Assembly (NCBI GenBank): GCA_021399435.1 | Contig: JAJTUP010000086.1 | Location: forward strand, 181,566-245,565 | Origin: Diaporthe sp. PMI_573 | Taxonomy: Eukaryota; Ascomycota; Sordariomycetes; Diaporthales; Diaporthaceae | DNA length: 64,000 bases | Direction: 5' to 3' | In this document: one piece after another, positions 34,068 to 44,773 of the stretch | Numbering within the stretch: position 1 is the first letter of the stretch | How the letters are laid out: each line of letters starts with the position of its first letter | The notes under the pieces: generated by a model | Told to the model about the DNA's origin: nothing | The model's input: only the letters and a program-made list of their open reading frames with translations | The model's database searches: none | Made by a program: the position numbers and the translations under genes

Positions 34068-34650
34068 CTGTATAGACCTGGGTATATTCAGGCGGTTTTT
34101 TTATGTGTCATTTCGAAGCTACTAACGATTCTTGTTCGTTAAGCGAGTCAAGAAAACATTGGATGAGACGCTAGTACTAGAAAGTCGACAGTAGTACTCG
34201 GGAGGTTCACTAATCCATTGGAAAGTGGATTTTTTAGCAAGGGGCTTCTCATCCTTGAATGAAATGAAAGCTTAAATCTCAAGACGATTTGAAATACACT
34301 TTAGACTCTCCCTACGTATACCGGAGGAACAGGCAGGCCGATCCGCTACTCAAACTGTCGAGTGATGTTTGAAAGTCCAAGTCCGCGCATGGAAATGCTG
34401 TTGTGTTTGCTTATAAAACCAACGAGGCTTACCAATTGGCCTGAGAGGTTGTTTTCCTCGTCGCCATTTAACGTACGTGGCTGGGTGGGTGCCTACTTAC
34501 CGCGCAAAGCCAAGTGAGTGAGGTTTCATTTAAGAACTTCGTCGTTCCTCCATCGCCCTAACATAGATTCTTGCAATACATTCTAATAAATTTCATCAGG
34601 TCTCCAGTTCTATATCAGAGCAACAACAATTCACCCAAAATTCAGATACG

Positions 34651-35893
34651 ATGTCTCAGCAACTGCTTGTCGTAAGTACTCCTCGAATTCTCTGCCTCGT
34701 GGCATGTGCCTTGCCCTCGCTCGAATGCTGATATGTGACATATCCACAATAGATCACTGGTGTCTCCGGGCATGTGGGCTTCCGCGTGCTCGCTGAGGCT
34801 CTAGGAAGAGGGTACCGGGTCCGGGCTGTGGTTCGCAAAGTCGCGCAGATCGAGCAGATCAAGGCCACTGAATCCGTCAAACCCCACCTAGACCTGCTTG
34901 AATTTGTCGTGGTTCCGGACCTACTTGCCCACGGCGCCTTTGACAGGTTCTTTGACGGCGCATACGGCATAGTCCATGTTGCCTCTCCCATTCCATCAGG
35001 CGATGTCCGTCCCCTCCCGCATGCCGACAAAGTGCTCATGGCAAGGGCTAATAACTTTTCTCACAGACCCAGGATTCCAAGCGCGACCTGATCGATCCGG
35101 CGATCAACGCTACGGTTGAGGTTTTGCAGGCGGCCAAGAAGGTGCCGACGATCAAGAGGGTCGTGATCACGTCTTCTGTTGCTGTCCTCCTGACCTGGGA
35201 TTATATTATGTCGAGCGATATGGCAAAGGTATTCACTGGTACGTAGAAAGGATCTGCCTTCTCACGACCATTTATCACTTACCGTGCTAACCTGGATTCC
35301 TAATTGTAGCGCGTGACACTTACATCCCCACCAATCTCGAGGGGCCCTTCTCCAATCCCATGGAAGCCTACGGAACTTCTAAGGCAGCGGCACTAGCAGC
35401 TACAGAGCGCTTCATACAGGAGGAAAAGCCAGCCTTTGATGTCGTCAATATCCTACCCAGCCTGGTAACAGGGTGGAACGAGCTAAACCGTAAGGCTGAG
35501 GATGTCACCAAGGGCAGCAATGGTACGACCATGGGCATCCTACTTAATACCAAGAACGACAACCCGAACCTCGGCTCCTCGGTCCATATCGACGACGTCG
35601 CCAGGATTCACATTGACGCGCTAAAGCCGTCCGTGCCCGGAAACCGCAACTACCTATGCTCTTCGGGCGGTATCGCAGGCACGACGTGGGAAGATGCGAA
35701 AGATATTGCGAGGCGGAACTTTGGTAAGGCGGTTGAGGATGGTAGCCTGCCGCTCGCGGGATCCCAGCCCACGAGGCCTATCAAGTTCGATACGTCGGAG
35801 ACAGAGGAGGTGTTTGGATGGAAATTCGCGAGCTTTGAGGAGCAGGTGAAGAGTGTTGCCGGGCACTATCTGAGCCTCCTAGCTGCGAACTAG
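34651..35893 (+). CDS. Extended short-chain dehydrogenase/reductase (Gre2/dihydroflavonol-reductase-like)
   Basis: Four exons: 34651-34671, 34753-35004, 35067-35238 and 35310-35893. The intron after exon 2 has a weaker GTCCGT donor but a GGGCTAATAAC branch site and CAG end, and the phases agree. The product is 342 residues. Residues 10-16 carry the nucleotide-binding GxxGxxG motif (TGVSGHVGF). A VVRKV stretch follows the second strand. VVITSS and the catalytic YGTSK (Tyr-x3-Lys) follow, then NILPSLVTG, as in extended SDRs of the cinnamoyl-CoA, dihydroflavonol and methylglyoxal reductase group. It probably reduces a small carbonyl compound with NADPH in the cytosol; the substrate cannot be read from sequence. 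The seven-codon first exon (MSQQLLV) needs splicing to complete the Rossmann strand. Confidence 0.87.
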
Positions 35894-36417
35894 ATTTGTA
35901 TTTCGTAGCCACTCTCCGGAAGGGCACGATTTTACACGGACAGGCTGGGATGCTAACTGCGCTATAAAGCAAAGTTTCGCTAATAAGAACTCTGTGTCCT
36001 TGTCTCCTGTTCTACATCACTACACTCGAGATCATGACTCAATTTAATATACTACCACGAGGAGATAGGGTCCAACAATGCTTGGCTGACATACTCTACT
36101 GTGACACGTACCGTCGCCCAGGGTGAGCAAGGCGCGTTCCGCGAGACAGGAAACACTGCCGACACCCAAAATACGCCCTGATCCAGCACACGGGATGGGG
36201 TTACATTTTAGGGGTATTAGTTGGGCGTGAGGCTGGAGCGGTGCAAGCTTCCGTCCAGAGTGCTTGAGTAGGGCCACGAATGGTAGACAACAGGCATGCG
36301 TTCCATGGAAGTACCTGAGTTCATTAGCGGAGAATGTGCACATACCTATAGCCACCAATATTTTGCAGTTCTGAGCCTCAAGTGAGGACCCTCTCAAGAG
36401 AGATCTTAAACACTTTC
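35894..36417. other. Convergent intergenic region
   Basis: 524 bp between the SDR stop and the HET gene stop. It presumably holds both 3' untranslated regions. No gene is seen. Confidence 0.6.
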
Positions 36418-38415
36418 TCAGTAAATCTTCATCTCCTCCTCGTGTAAAGTACCAGCCTCCATCGCCTGATCCAAGTCGTCCCAGTCCATCAGACCAGACA
36501 CGTTTGCAAAGCCCACTATACGATACCCGTCATGGAATGGCCTTAACACATACATTAATCGCATCCCAACAATGAGGGTAATGATATCACCAGCCTCCAC
36601 ATATTTTGTACCTACGCCTAGGAATCCAGAACGAGATATGAACACCTTTCTTTTATTGACCTTCCTCCTGACAGAAATGAGAAGAGGCGACAAGATTGCT
36701 GCGTCCAGCGCCGCCAACTTGTTTTGCAGCTGTGGGGAGCAAGCCTTCTTCCAATCTTCTGGGATCTCTTGCCGACCCAGAAGAATTTCCCATAGTTTCT
36801 GCTTGTCTTTTGCCACACCGGGCAGCCATCCTTTATTTGGGCTTCCACTTTCATCCTCTTCCCAAACCGTCAATGCGCTCCAAATGGGCAGTTTGTCCCG
36901 CAGAACCAGAAAAGGGGCCAGACGACTTGAAGCAGGGATCGGAATATTGAGTCCTCTGTGGGCCATGGCTTCGACATTCTGGAGAGGTTCAATATCCACT
37001 TTCATTGGTGCCTTTTCGCCTCGGATCAGTCTACGCCATCCATGGTTGAGGTTCACCTCCACAGTGTCTGCTATGCTGTCGAATCGAATGGCGTTTATGG
37101 TCAAGATACTGTCTTCGATATGGATGTCTGCGTGTCTCTCAGGCTGCCAAATTCGAGATGTATTCAGCCAGGAAATATCAGTACGTTCTTTTCCCGTCCT
37201 TTTCAATACTTTAGGCACCCATGACGGCACTTCTGACATGTCATTTGCCCAGCTGGTAGTGATTAGACAGGGTATAGAGTCACTGATCAGGTCAGGTGTG
37301 CCTGAGGTCCATATCGCCGCCATAGTGTCCGTGAATACTCGTTCAGGGGGCTTTTCGTAGTCAATATCCACCATGAGCATTTCATGGTCCCGGACCAGAC
37401 CCAGTACACCGTAAATAAGATCCCGGGGGTCGGTGGCATGAAGTTGGAAGCTTTGGGATAGTGCATGGACTAGTCGGACAGAACCTTCCTCCTGATGGAA
37501 ATCTCGCATGAGTCCATGGGTATTGGGGCCGGTAAATGGACTATAATCATGATGAAGGGGCACTTTCCTCCGGATTGCGTCCCAGTCAAATGCCAAGCTG
37601 AGGCGCGACACGTTGTCGAGAAGCAAGTTCCTGTCGCACTGGTTGTACCACGACCAAAGCATCCATCTGGAGCCACAGAACATGACCGGATCTTGAGTCG
37701 CGAGCACAAATTCTTGCAAAGTCCAAGCTCTCGCCCAATACCGCCTTCTGTCGAGGTTTTTACTGATGATGGCGCTAACCTTGACTTCGTCCGGAGTAGC
37801 CGCTCTCGAGGCGGTCTTTAGCTCCCCGCAAGAAGCTCGAAATGTCGCATCATTGATATAGTCAAACGCAAAATCAGAGAACTCGTCCGCTTCGCCGATC
37901 CAGACCAGGACGCGGGAGGCCTGACGGTAGATTCTTCCCATGTGACGAACCTGCTGGGCTCGCTCCTCAGGGTCGGCTTGGTTTATACAGATCGCATCGA
38001 TCCATAGCGATAACGAATGGAGCTCTAGAAAGTCGTAATGGTGACTGCGGAAGTGGTCCAATATTGTGGCTAGACTTGATGCAACCGAAACCACATGATT
38101 GTCGATGTTGATACGGCACTTCTCGGTGTCGGTGGTGCCCCATGCATACGAGAGAGCATGGAATGCAGGTTGGTCATCCAGAGAAACGGTTTTCAAGGTG
38201 CATCTTAGCTCCTGGTCCCTAGGGCCATGGTGAAGTGTTATCACTCGAATTTCTGAGAGGGTCGCATCCAAAGCTTGGTAAACGGATTGGTCGGTCTGTA
38301 TAGAATCCATCGTGAATTGGGACAGATACACCCTTGGGCGTTGTTCAATTCTGGAGGGTCGTTCCTCACCTCCGGCACAGGAGATAAATGCCTCATGTGG
38401 ACAGAAATTTAACAT
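36418..38415 (-). CDS. HET-domain (heterokaryon incompatibility-type) protein
   Basis: Uninterrupted ORF of 665 residues from ATG 38413-38415. The HET domain begins at about residue 55 (EIRVITLHHG) and has its three signature blocks: FHALSYAWG at 85-93, LWIDAICINQ at 137-146, and the later RRYWARAWTLQEFVLA. A second Met at residue 36 (MDSIQTD, position 38310) is an equally good start; the first 35 residues do not belong to the domain. The C-terminal half has no further domain I recognise, as is common for the family, and ends near VGFANVSGLMDWDDLDQAME. HET proteins trigger cell death after fusion of incompatible strains; many copies have no known partner. It is head-to-head with a second HET gene. 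Confidence 0.88.
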   Translation of the reverse strand: MLNFCPHEAFISCAGGEERPSRIEQRPRVYLSQFTMDSIQTDQSVYQALDATLSEIRVITLHHGPRDQELRCTLKTVSLDDQPAFHALSYAWGTTDTEKCRINIDNHVVSVASSLATILDHFRSHHYDFLELHSLSLWIDAICINQADPEERAQQVRHMGRIYRQASRVLVWIGEADEFSDFAFDYINDATFRASCGELKTASRAATPDEVKVSAIISKNLDRRRYWARAWTLQEFVLATQDPVMFCGSRWMLWSWYNQCDRNLLLDNVSRLSLAFDWDAIRRKVPLHHDYSPFTGPNTHGLMRDFHQEEGSVRLVHALSQSFQLHATDPRDLIYGVLGLVRDHEMLMVDIDYEKPPERVFTDTMAAIWTSGTPDLISDSIPCLITTSWANDMSEVPSWVPKVLKRTGKERTDISWLNTSRIWQPERHADIHIEDSILTINAIRFDSIADTVEVNLNHGWRRLIRGEKAPMKVDIEPLQNVEAMAHRGLNIPIPASSRLAPFLVLRDKLPIWSALTVWEEDESGSPNKGWLPGVAKDKQKLWEILLGRQEIPEDWKKACSPQLQNKLAALDAAILSPLLISVRRKVNKRKVFISRSGFLGVGTKYVEAGDIITLIVGMRLMYVLRPFHDGYRIVGFANVSGLMDWDDLDQAMEAGTLHEEEMKIY

Positions 38416-39220
38416 CGCCCAATTACATCAGCGGCTTTGATCTGTGAATGTCTTTGGCTCGCTTATATGCAGGCAAGTCTGACAGGCTATGCAGTTCCGA
38501 CCCATGACCCTCTTGTGTAACAAGCTCGGGAGAAGTAGACAAACTAAACCTACGAAAGGGGCAACAGAAGGAATACAATGTATATAATCTCTGGTGGCAT
38601 ATACAGCTATTTCTTTGTACTGGGTGGGCGGACAGTAAATGCTGGGTGGGCGGACACAAAACTATGGGCGGGCGGACGCTGGCTGCTTTGATGCCATGAC
38701 GCCCGAACAGCGATATGATGTGACGTTAGCTTGGAATGATTGGACACTCAATTGAATAGCCAAGACTCAGTTGCTGCCTAATTGCACGTGACTCCTTTCC
38801 TCGCCCAGATACCCAAAATGGAGCGAGGATATAAACTCTCATTCGTTATTTGCGAGAATATGCCGCTTTCTAGTAGTCTTCTTCATCACTCTATTGTGGG
38901 ACGCTCATCGCAAGCAACATCTTCACTCAAGGTCAAAGAATTAGATGCTTCCCTGGCCCCCCCAAAGATTCTTGAAGATACGTCGAATTTGTCGGCAAGG
39001 GAACACACTCGCTGCCGAGGAGTAGCTGGAACTGCTGATTGAGGCAACTATCAGAGATGCAAAAACCTAGGACAACCTTCACGCTCAGCAGCCTACACTA
39101 CGGGTCAGCAGTAGTCCTCAGCCGCACCTGGCCGCACTACGGCGATCCCCGGCTTCCTCAGCCTTCTCCAGATGTGCGCCAGATCTAGTCTCCCCAACTA
39201 GGAATTCATGTTTCATCACT
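38416..39220. promoter_or_regulatory. Divergent promoter region between two HET-domain genes
   Basis: 805 bp between the two start codons, with three copies of a 13-bp G-rich word at exact 22-bp spacing (38621-38677). No ORF of interest is seen. Confidence 0.5.
38621..38677. repeat. Three 13-bp direct repeats at 22-bp spacing
   Basis: TGGGYGGGCGGAC occurs at 38621-38633, 38643-38655 and 38665-38677, with one T/C difference in the last copy. Each is separated by an unrelated 9-bp spacer. The start-to-start distance is 22 bp, close to two helical turns, so same-face protein binding is possible. It could also be a short minisatellite. Confidence 0.75.
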
Positions 39221-41326
39221 ATGGAGTCCGACATCTTGCGACACCGGTTGTGCGTCTTCTGTCAAGGCATCAACTTGGAGGACATGAAGAGCAATGACGG
39301 ATACGTCCACCAGCCGACCTGCCATGCCTTGATTAGCAGCACGAATACATGTGATCTCTGCCAGTTAATCGTTGACCTCTTCAAACGATCCATCCACGAG
39401 CAGCGCCTAGCGACAAGTTCGATTAGGAACCTTTCTGATGCTAAGCACCTTGGGCCTGTAAGGCTCTTTGCGGCCAGCCGTGAGCTTGACCTGAACCCAG
39501 GCCCCTTTCAGCGACGAGAACGGGGCCGCGTGAAAGACAAGCTGCTGTCCAAAAAGGTTGCTGTGGCGTTAGGCATGATCGGCACTGAGCTGGGCTACGG
39601 GCCAGAGTATTCAACTTTGCTCATGTTCGCTGATCCAGGTGAGTGACTCTATACGTCAGTATTAGTCGTCAACCTCGCTGACGAATGATAGGCTCGTTTG
39701 CAGAGTCCATGGGCGTTGTTGGACTCTCGACCTCGGAGCGGGGAATCCAGGACGACCCGATCTGCGATTTCAACATATCGAAAATTCTCGGCTGGGCCAA
39801 GAACTGCGAACAGAATCACAGCGCCTGCAACGGGAACTTCCCCAGATCCAGTGGCGGTACGGTGGCTCCAAGGCGGCTGATAGATGTCGGCTTGCCCGGG
39901 CAGCCTGATGTTAGACTCATAGGAACGGATGACCAGCAACTGAAGTACGTGGCTCTCAGCTACTGCTGGGGAAAAAACCAGACCGGCTATATGACTACCA
40001 CTGAGACCATCGGCCAAATGATGCAGGGCGTGCCTTTGGCACTGCTCTCTCAGACCATCCAGGATGCCGTCATGGTAGTTCGTAGGCTCGGAATCCGGTA
40101 TCTTTGGGCAGATGCACTGTGCATTGTTCAAGGTCAGAATCAAAATGCGGATTGGATGGATGAGATACAACGGATGGGCCATATATACAGCAACGCATAT
40201 CTGACCATCGGTGCAACCTCAGCTAGTGCGGCTTCCCAAGGATTTCTTGCTCATCGAATCCGCTCCGGTGTCCCAATCGACTTCAGGGTTAGTAAGAACG
40301 GTCGGTGTGAGGGAAGAGTCTTCTTCAGAGGATGTTCGGAGATCGTCAACTCATCCCGGGAAGATGTAGAGGACAGCACACTACTTCAGAGAGCGTGGGT
40401 TAAGCAAGAACGGATCCTCTCTCGCCGCACGGTAGACTTTTCTTCCAGGCAAAATATACTGGACCTGCCGAATGACGAGACACTCGGAAGATGACCAGGA
40501 GGACAACGAGGGAGGGATGGAGGCTGCCGCTATGATACACTGTCTCGAAAGCTTTGGAATATCTCTGAGAATGACCGGAAAGCAGAAGGATACATTTCAG
40601 GGACTTTTCTTCAGGGCATGGGCCGACTTGATACAAGAGTACTCTGCGTTGCAGCTGACATGTGAGAGTGACAGACTGCCCGCTCTCGCAGGGATTGCCG
40701 ACATTGCAAGCCGGATCGTCCCTGGCCAGTATCTCTCTGGGATATGGGAAGCTAATCTCTCTGCGGGCCTTCTCTGGCACCCGGCAAAATACCCGGCGAA
40801 ACTCTCTGGCAATGCCAGTGTCCCTTCTTGGTCATGGGCTTCAGTGATTGGCCCGATCAAAGCTGGCGGACACAATCCAGGACAATCGCGAGTGGAGCTA
40901 CGTGGTAGTGGCATTCACAAGACTGGGAGGGCGGCTTTGCGCCTGCTGGGTAGGGCCCATCGATGCACTGTAGACCTCGACAAGCAGTTGCCGCCGCCGC
41001 CGTACCGGAGTGATCGGAAGTTGAAGGATCCGCCAGATGAGATTCCTACCTATACTTTCAGCCTCGAAGCTGCTGTTGGCCCTCGCCCTGTCGGCGCGAA
41101 GTTTGCGAATGATTGCGTATTTGACGGGCCAAGGGGGGATGAGTCGGTGTTTCATGCGCTGGGTATCGAATGTGTTACACTTGGTGGCTCAGACTTGCAC
41201 TGCGGCCTGCTACTTAGAATGCTGGGTATGGATGGCGTTGAGTACTTTTATGAGCGAGTCGGGAGAGTGTGGTCATCAGATCCTTTCTGGTACACTGCCC
41301 GGGATTCTGGCTTGTCTTTGAGCTGA
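39221..41326 (+). CDS. HET-domain protein with one apparent 1-nt frame break
   Basis: Exon 1 is 39221-39638 and exon 2 is 39692-41326, with a 53-nt intron (GTGAGT...TAG, phase 1). The N-terminal part has Cys pairs (CVFCQG, CDLCQL) as in many HET proteins. The HET domain follows: KYVALSYCWG, LWADALCIVQ, AYLTIGATSA and AWVKQERILS. At 40451-40454 a run of four A shifts the frame by +1. Upstream reads SSRQ, and the family's next motif IYWTCR continues only in the next frame. After the shift the protein runs normally (ASVPSWSWASVIGPI) to TGA at 41324-41326. One extra A would explain everything, so this is either a recent inactivating insertion or a homopolymer error. It is divergent from the neighbouring HET gene but not a recent copy of it. 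Confidence 0.75.
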
Positions 41327-41504
41327 TACAAGTTCCAAGGCGGTCTGTCCTGCTGGCATCGGAATAAGCAGTAATTGTAGCGAAATATTACCTCATTCAA
41401 GCTAAGTACTAGATTAAGATCTATACCAGAAGAGTGGGTAAGCAACGCTCTGATAGAATCCATGGATGTATTTGAAACGTTATGTAAATACACAAATATA
41501 AGCC

Positions 41505-42683
41505 TCAATTGTCCGTTGTAGTCCGAACGAAACTCTCAAAAGACTCAAGTTCAGGATAATCCAAGGGAGTCCGCACACAGTGTCTCTCCGCACGATATTC
41601 TCTATGATTCTTGATATCGACAGAACGTTCCCAGCGGTCTCGGAACACATTAAACTCCGGCATTGCTATTTCTGAGTCGATCCGCCGACTGTTGCCTCGA
41701 TCTCCCAGAATTGGCAAAGGACACACAGAGTCCACTACTAGTGTTTCCCCGTCAGAATCCAGGAAACGCAGCAGCGTGGCTATCTGCTTATCTTCCAAAG
41801 CGTAGATTCGGTTTGTCACATTGGAGCGGTGGGAGTGAAACCATATGTCTTCATGCTTTGATGGACAGACGACGTTAGTATGCTACAGGAGATGCTTGAA
41901 TAGGACATTCCGGTTGTGGGCCCAAGATGGGACTTACACCAGTGCCTGTCTCCCCTCTCCCAAATAGAACAACCCCACCAAAGATTCGGTCTTCAGCCCA
42001 ATACCCAACCACATCGGCGATTCCATCAGGATATCGATCTGGCTCGGCGTAATTAAACACTGAAAATGGCGTGGCCCACCGGAAAAAGCCATTGCTCTCA
42101 TAGTATTCATCACTGGGCCATTTGTCTCCTTTGTGCACACTGGTGTTTAGCTTGAAGAGTTTGACGGCAATAGAGTGTACGGTCACTGCGACCAGCTCTA
42201 TAAATGGTAGTTTTGAGGCTTTAGAACCAACAGGCTCGTTCTGGTAGCAATGGAGAACCTAAGTATGGGTCAGACCAAGACTAGCAAGCGAGCACGCCGA
42301 GCTGAGACGCGCCGGACATGTGAATGAAACTATACCCTCGACGGAATGTCCCAAGTCAATGGTTCAAAGGCTTCACGGAAAGTCATGGTTTTCTCCAGTA
42401 CACCTGGACGTAACTCGGTATGGTTGAACACCGGCTCCTCGATGCGGTGCCGGTGGACCCTCTTGTCGAGAGCGACGTCTCTTAGAGGCAAACCGTCCAC
42501 GATCTGGGCTAATGTTTGCTCCGCGATGGATGTGGAGAGGACATTTAGCACCGCACGACGGAACTTCTGCTGATGAAGATGATCGAGCACCTGGTCGGGT
42601 GTGCTCTTGTCAACCGTGGCTGGCGGTGGCAAGGTAAAGTACCTCGGGTCGGGACCCCTCATCAAATACGAGTCCCAGTCCAT
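41505..42683 (-). CDS. Conserved fungal protein of unknown function (three exons)
   Basis: Exons 42683-42336, 42240-41938 and 41855-41505 are joined in phase 0 by introns of 95 and 82 nt (the second has a TACTAAC branch site), giving 333 residues. It begins MDWDSYLMRGPDPRYF. The middle carries the most conserved block, PDGIADVVGYWAEDRIFGGV, followed by LFGRGETGTG. The end has CPLPILGDRGNSRRID, then FNVFRDRWER. This block order is familiar from hypothetical proteins in many Pezizomycotina, often lineage-expanded; no biochemical role is known to me. There is no signal peptide or membrane helix. A plausible alternative is that the exons at 43373-42891 splice onto this gene (donor GTGAGT at 42890, acceptor CAG at 42688-42690, frame kept), making one longer protein. 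Confidence 0.75.
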
Positions 42684-42886
42684 CGAGCTGATTTGTCAAG
42701 TCCCGAGGCAAGCTTCTGAGACAGAAAGTGGTTTTGTTCAAGAATATGGATTATGGTGAAAAGGGAAAGGCAAGAAGGTTGGGGAGGGACACACTCTCTG
42801 ACAAAATGTGGCCCAACAGTCAGTTGGTGAAAGTGGAGTAAGAGCAGAGGTGTCGGGTGGAGCAACCCGTGCTATTTCGGTCGAAC

Positions 42887-43373
42887 TCACTGGGCCAGCC
42901 CACCAACGAGGTCCATGTACTGTATTTCGAACGCATCGACTCCATCGACTCGAACTGTGTTGGTCGTAGCAAAAGCATGAATTCTATCTACTTCCATGAA
43001 TTGTAGAGACAAACAGGCCTTGGATTCTACGGAGCAGAAGGCCAAGGGGCTGTCTTCACAAGTTGGGTTGAGAGATCGCCATGTACTTTTTGATTTAGCT
43101 CCCTACATGAAATGGGGGTTTTCGGGTCCATGGGAACTCACCTGACAATCCGGAAGCGATAGATTGGTTTGCGGAATCTGGCGTAGTCTTCTGAACTGAG
43201 ACGGTTGAGTTATCATCTCTGGCCCTGAGCTTGGTGTAACGTCTGGTACCGTCAGCCACGTTAGGGCTGCCCCTTACTATGCTAAATGGCTTCATACCTG
43301 TGTGTGCCCCAACAGCCGGTCCCTCTATGAGAAATGGATCCCAAAGGTCGATCTCAGCTCTATTGTATGACAT
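42887..43373 (-). CDS. Small gene resembling the N-terminus of its downstream neighbour
   Basis: Proposed exons are 43373-43298, 43242-43142 and 43102-42887, giving 130 residues. The first intron (55 nt, GTATGA...CTGAC...CAG) is convincing. The second would be only 39 nt (GTGAGT...TAG), unusually short, so this join is doubtful; without it the protein stops after a few more codons. The N-terminus (MSYNRAEIDLWDPFLIEGP) matches the D-WD-x2-L-x2-GP pattern of the next gene downstream (MDWDSYLMRGP). The middle reads FRRLRQIPQTNLSLPDC and the end VDRIHAFATTNTVRVDGVDA. It is either a degraded tandem copy or the 5' part of the neighbour. Function unknown. Confidence 0.4.
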
Positions 43374-44773
43374 ATTCTCTGGGATCTAGAAAAGCTGTCT
43401 GTTTCAGCATTCAGATACCTTCTCAACCACAATGCCAAACCTCCGAAGGATTACAGATGCGGAAGTCTTAACAAATAACGCGTTGCCTGGAAGAAGTCTT
43501 TGAGAAAGGCTTCAGTATTGATCTTGTAGGTGGTCGTTGCTGTTGCCATGGTGTCTCTGATCTCACTGGGTGATTGCATTACACATCAAAGCAAGATGCA
43601 ATTTGGATTTCACACATTCACGGCGCTCTCGAGATTTCCAACTAACGAAACTGCGATCAGTCAAGTACTGGCCTCGCCAGCAGACCGACAGGTGTGAGTC
43701 CGCTCTCCCAAACACTGGAAGTGCTCAGCCGTAATCGCCGCCTCCCTTACCCCAGAGGGTGGTCAGGCTCCTGAAGGTGATTCATTTGAGTCGCACGACT
43801 TCAAGCCTCCTATGCACCCAGGGCCCTGCAATGTGAAACCCTCATCTCCCAGAGCCTTATCCGGAGAGGAGACCACTGCAGCACGTCTTAAGCCGCTGCA
43901 AGTGCATCAAGCAGTGATTGATTTTCCAAATCAAGGGTGGTCTAACAAGCTCTGGAAAGCAAACTCGGTCTGCTCATCACAAGCTTTTCGCCAGCACTCG
44001 AGGCTGGCATACTCGCCTGGCACCAGGCGTGCGTGTGTTATTGCAAACATTGCTCGCAGTCTGCTTGGGGAACGAAACACGAAAACTGAGACCGCAGGAA
44101 GTGGGTTACGATTGGAAGCCATGGTGGGCGTTGTGTATCCCGTCAGTTGTGGCAGTACGAGTCTCGAGTTTGTAGAGTCGGGTACTGTTCTACAGCCCCG
44201 GAAGCAGTCCTTTGCACCTGACCGTCCCGTGCAACAGGGCTGCATGTTTTTGCCCGGTTTCTTTTATCCCACCCCTCTTTTCCCAGCACCTACCCGAATT
44301 AGGTATCACAGCAGAGCATATTACGGCAAGCAGATCGGGTGTCAAACGAGGCTTCGGGCTAGAACACGCACAAGGGGGTCCCGCGTGACTAAGGAATGTA
44401 CCTGCAACGTTGACAGTACACATGTTGTAGAATATGCGCAGGCATGCTCTGGCAAGTGCCACCTGCACCTGCACCGCTCCATTGCCGCTGCTGATAACCC
44501 AATGAAATCGCTGCCTGAGCCGAGGGACACAATCGCTGCCTGCCCATGCCTTTCCCCTCTCAACACTCACACTCGTTGGCTGTCATGCGCTTTTCCACCT
44601 GCCAAAGGCGTACGCGTGCGGTCCTTCGAGCTGCAACGTTTACGGGTTTTGCAATTCTGGCGGCGCGATTTCTCTGTATTTTTCCGAAACGAGGACTCAA
44701 TCGATATCAAACATCGCTTGAGCAGCTTCGCCGTTGTCTGAATCCTCTGGTACGAACGCCAGGTTGTACGACC
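43374..44773. other. Intergenic region before the amidase pseudogene
   Basis: No supported gene. A 309-codon plus ORF at 43812-44741 is open from ATG to stop but has no family features or domain-like blocks. It could be an unknown gene or chance. On the minus strand a short reading starting MATATTTYKINTEAFLKDFF near 43550 looks protein-like but stops quickly. Confidence 0.4.

Noticed and set aside
43812..44741. 309-codon plus-strand ORF before the amidase
   Set aside because: Open but without any motif, signal peptide or compositional support. Mentioned in the intergenic entry but not called a gene.
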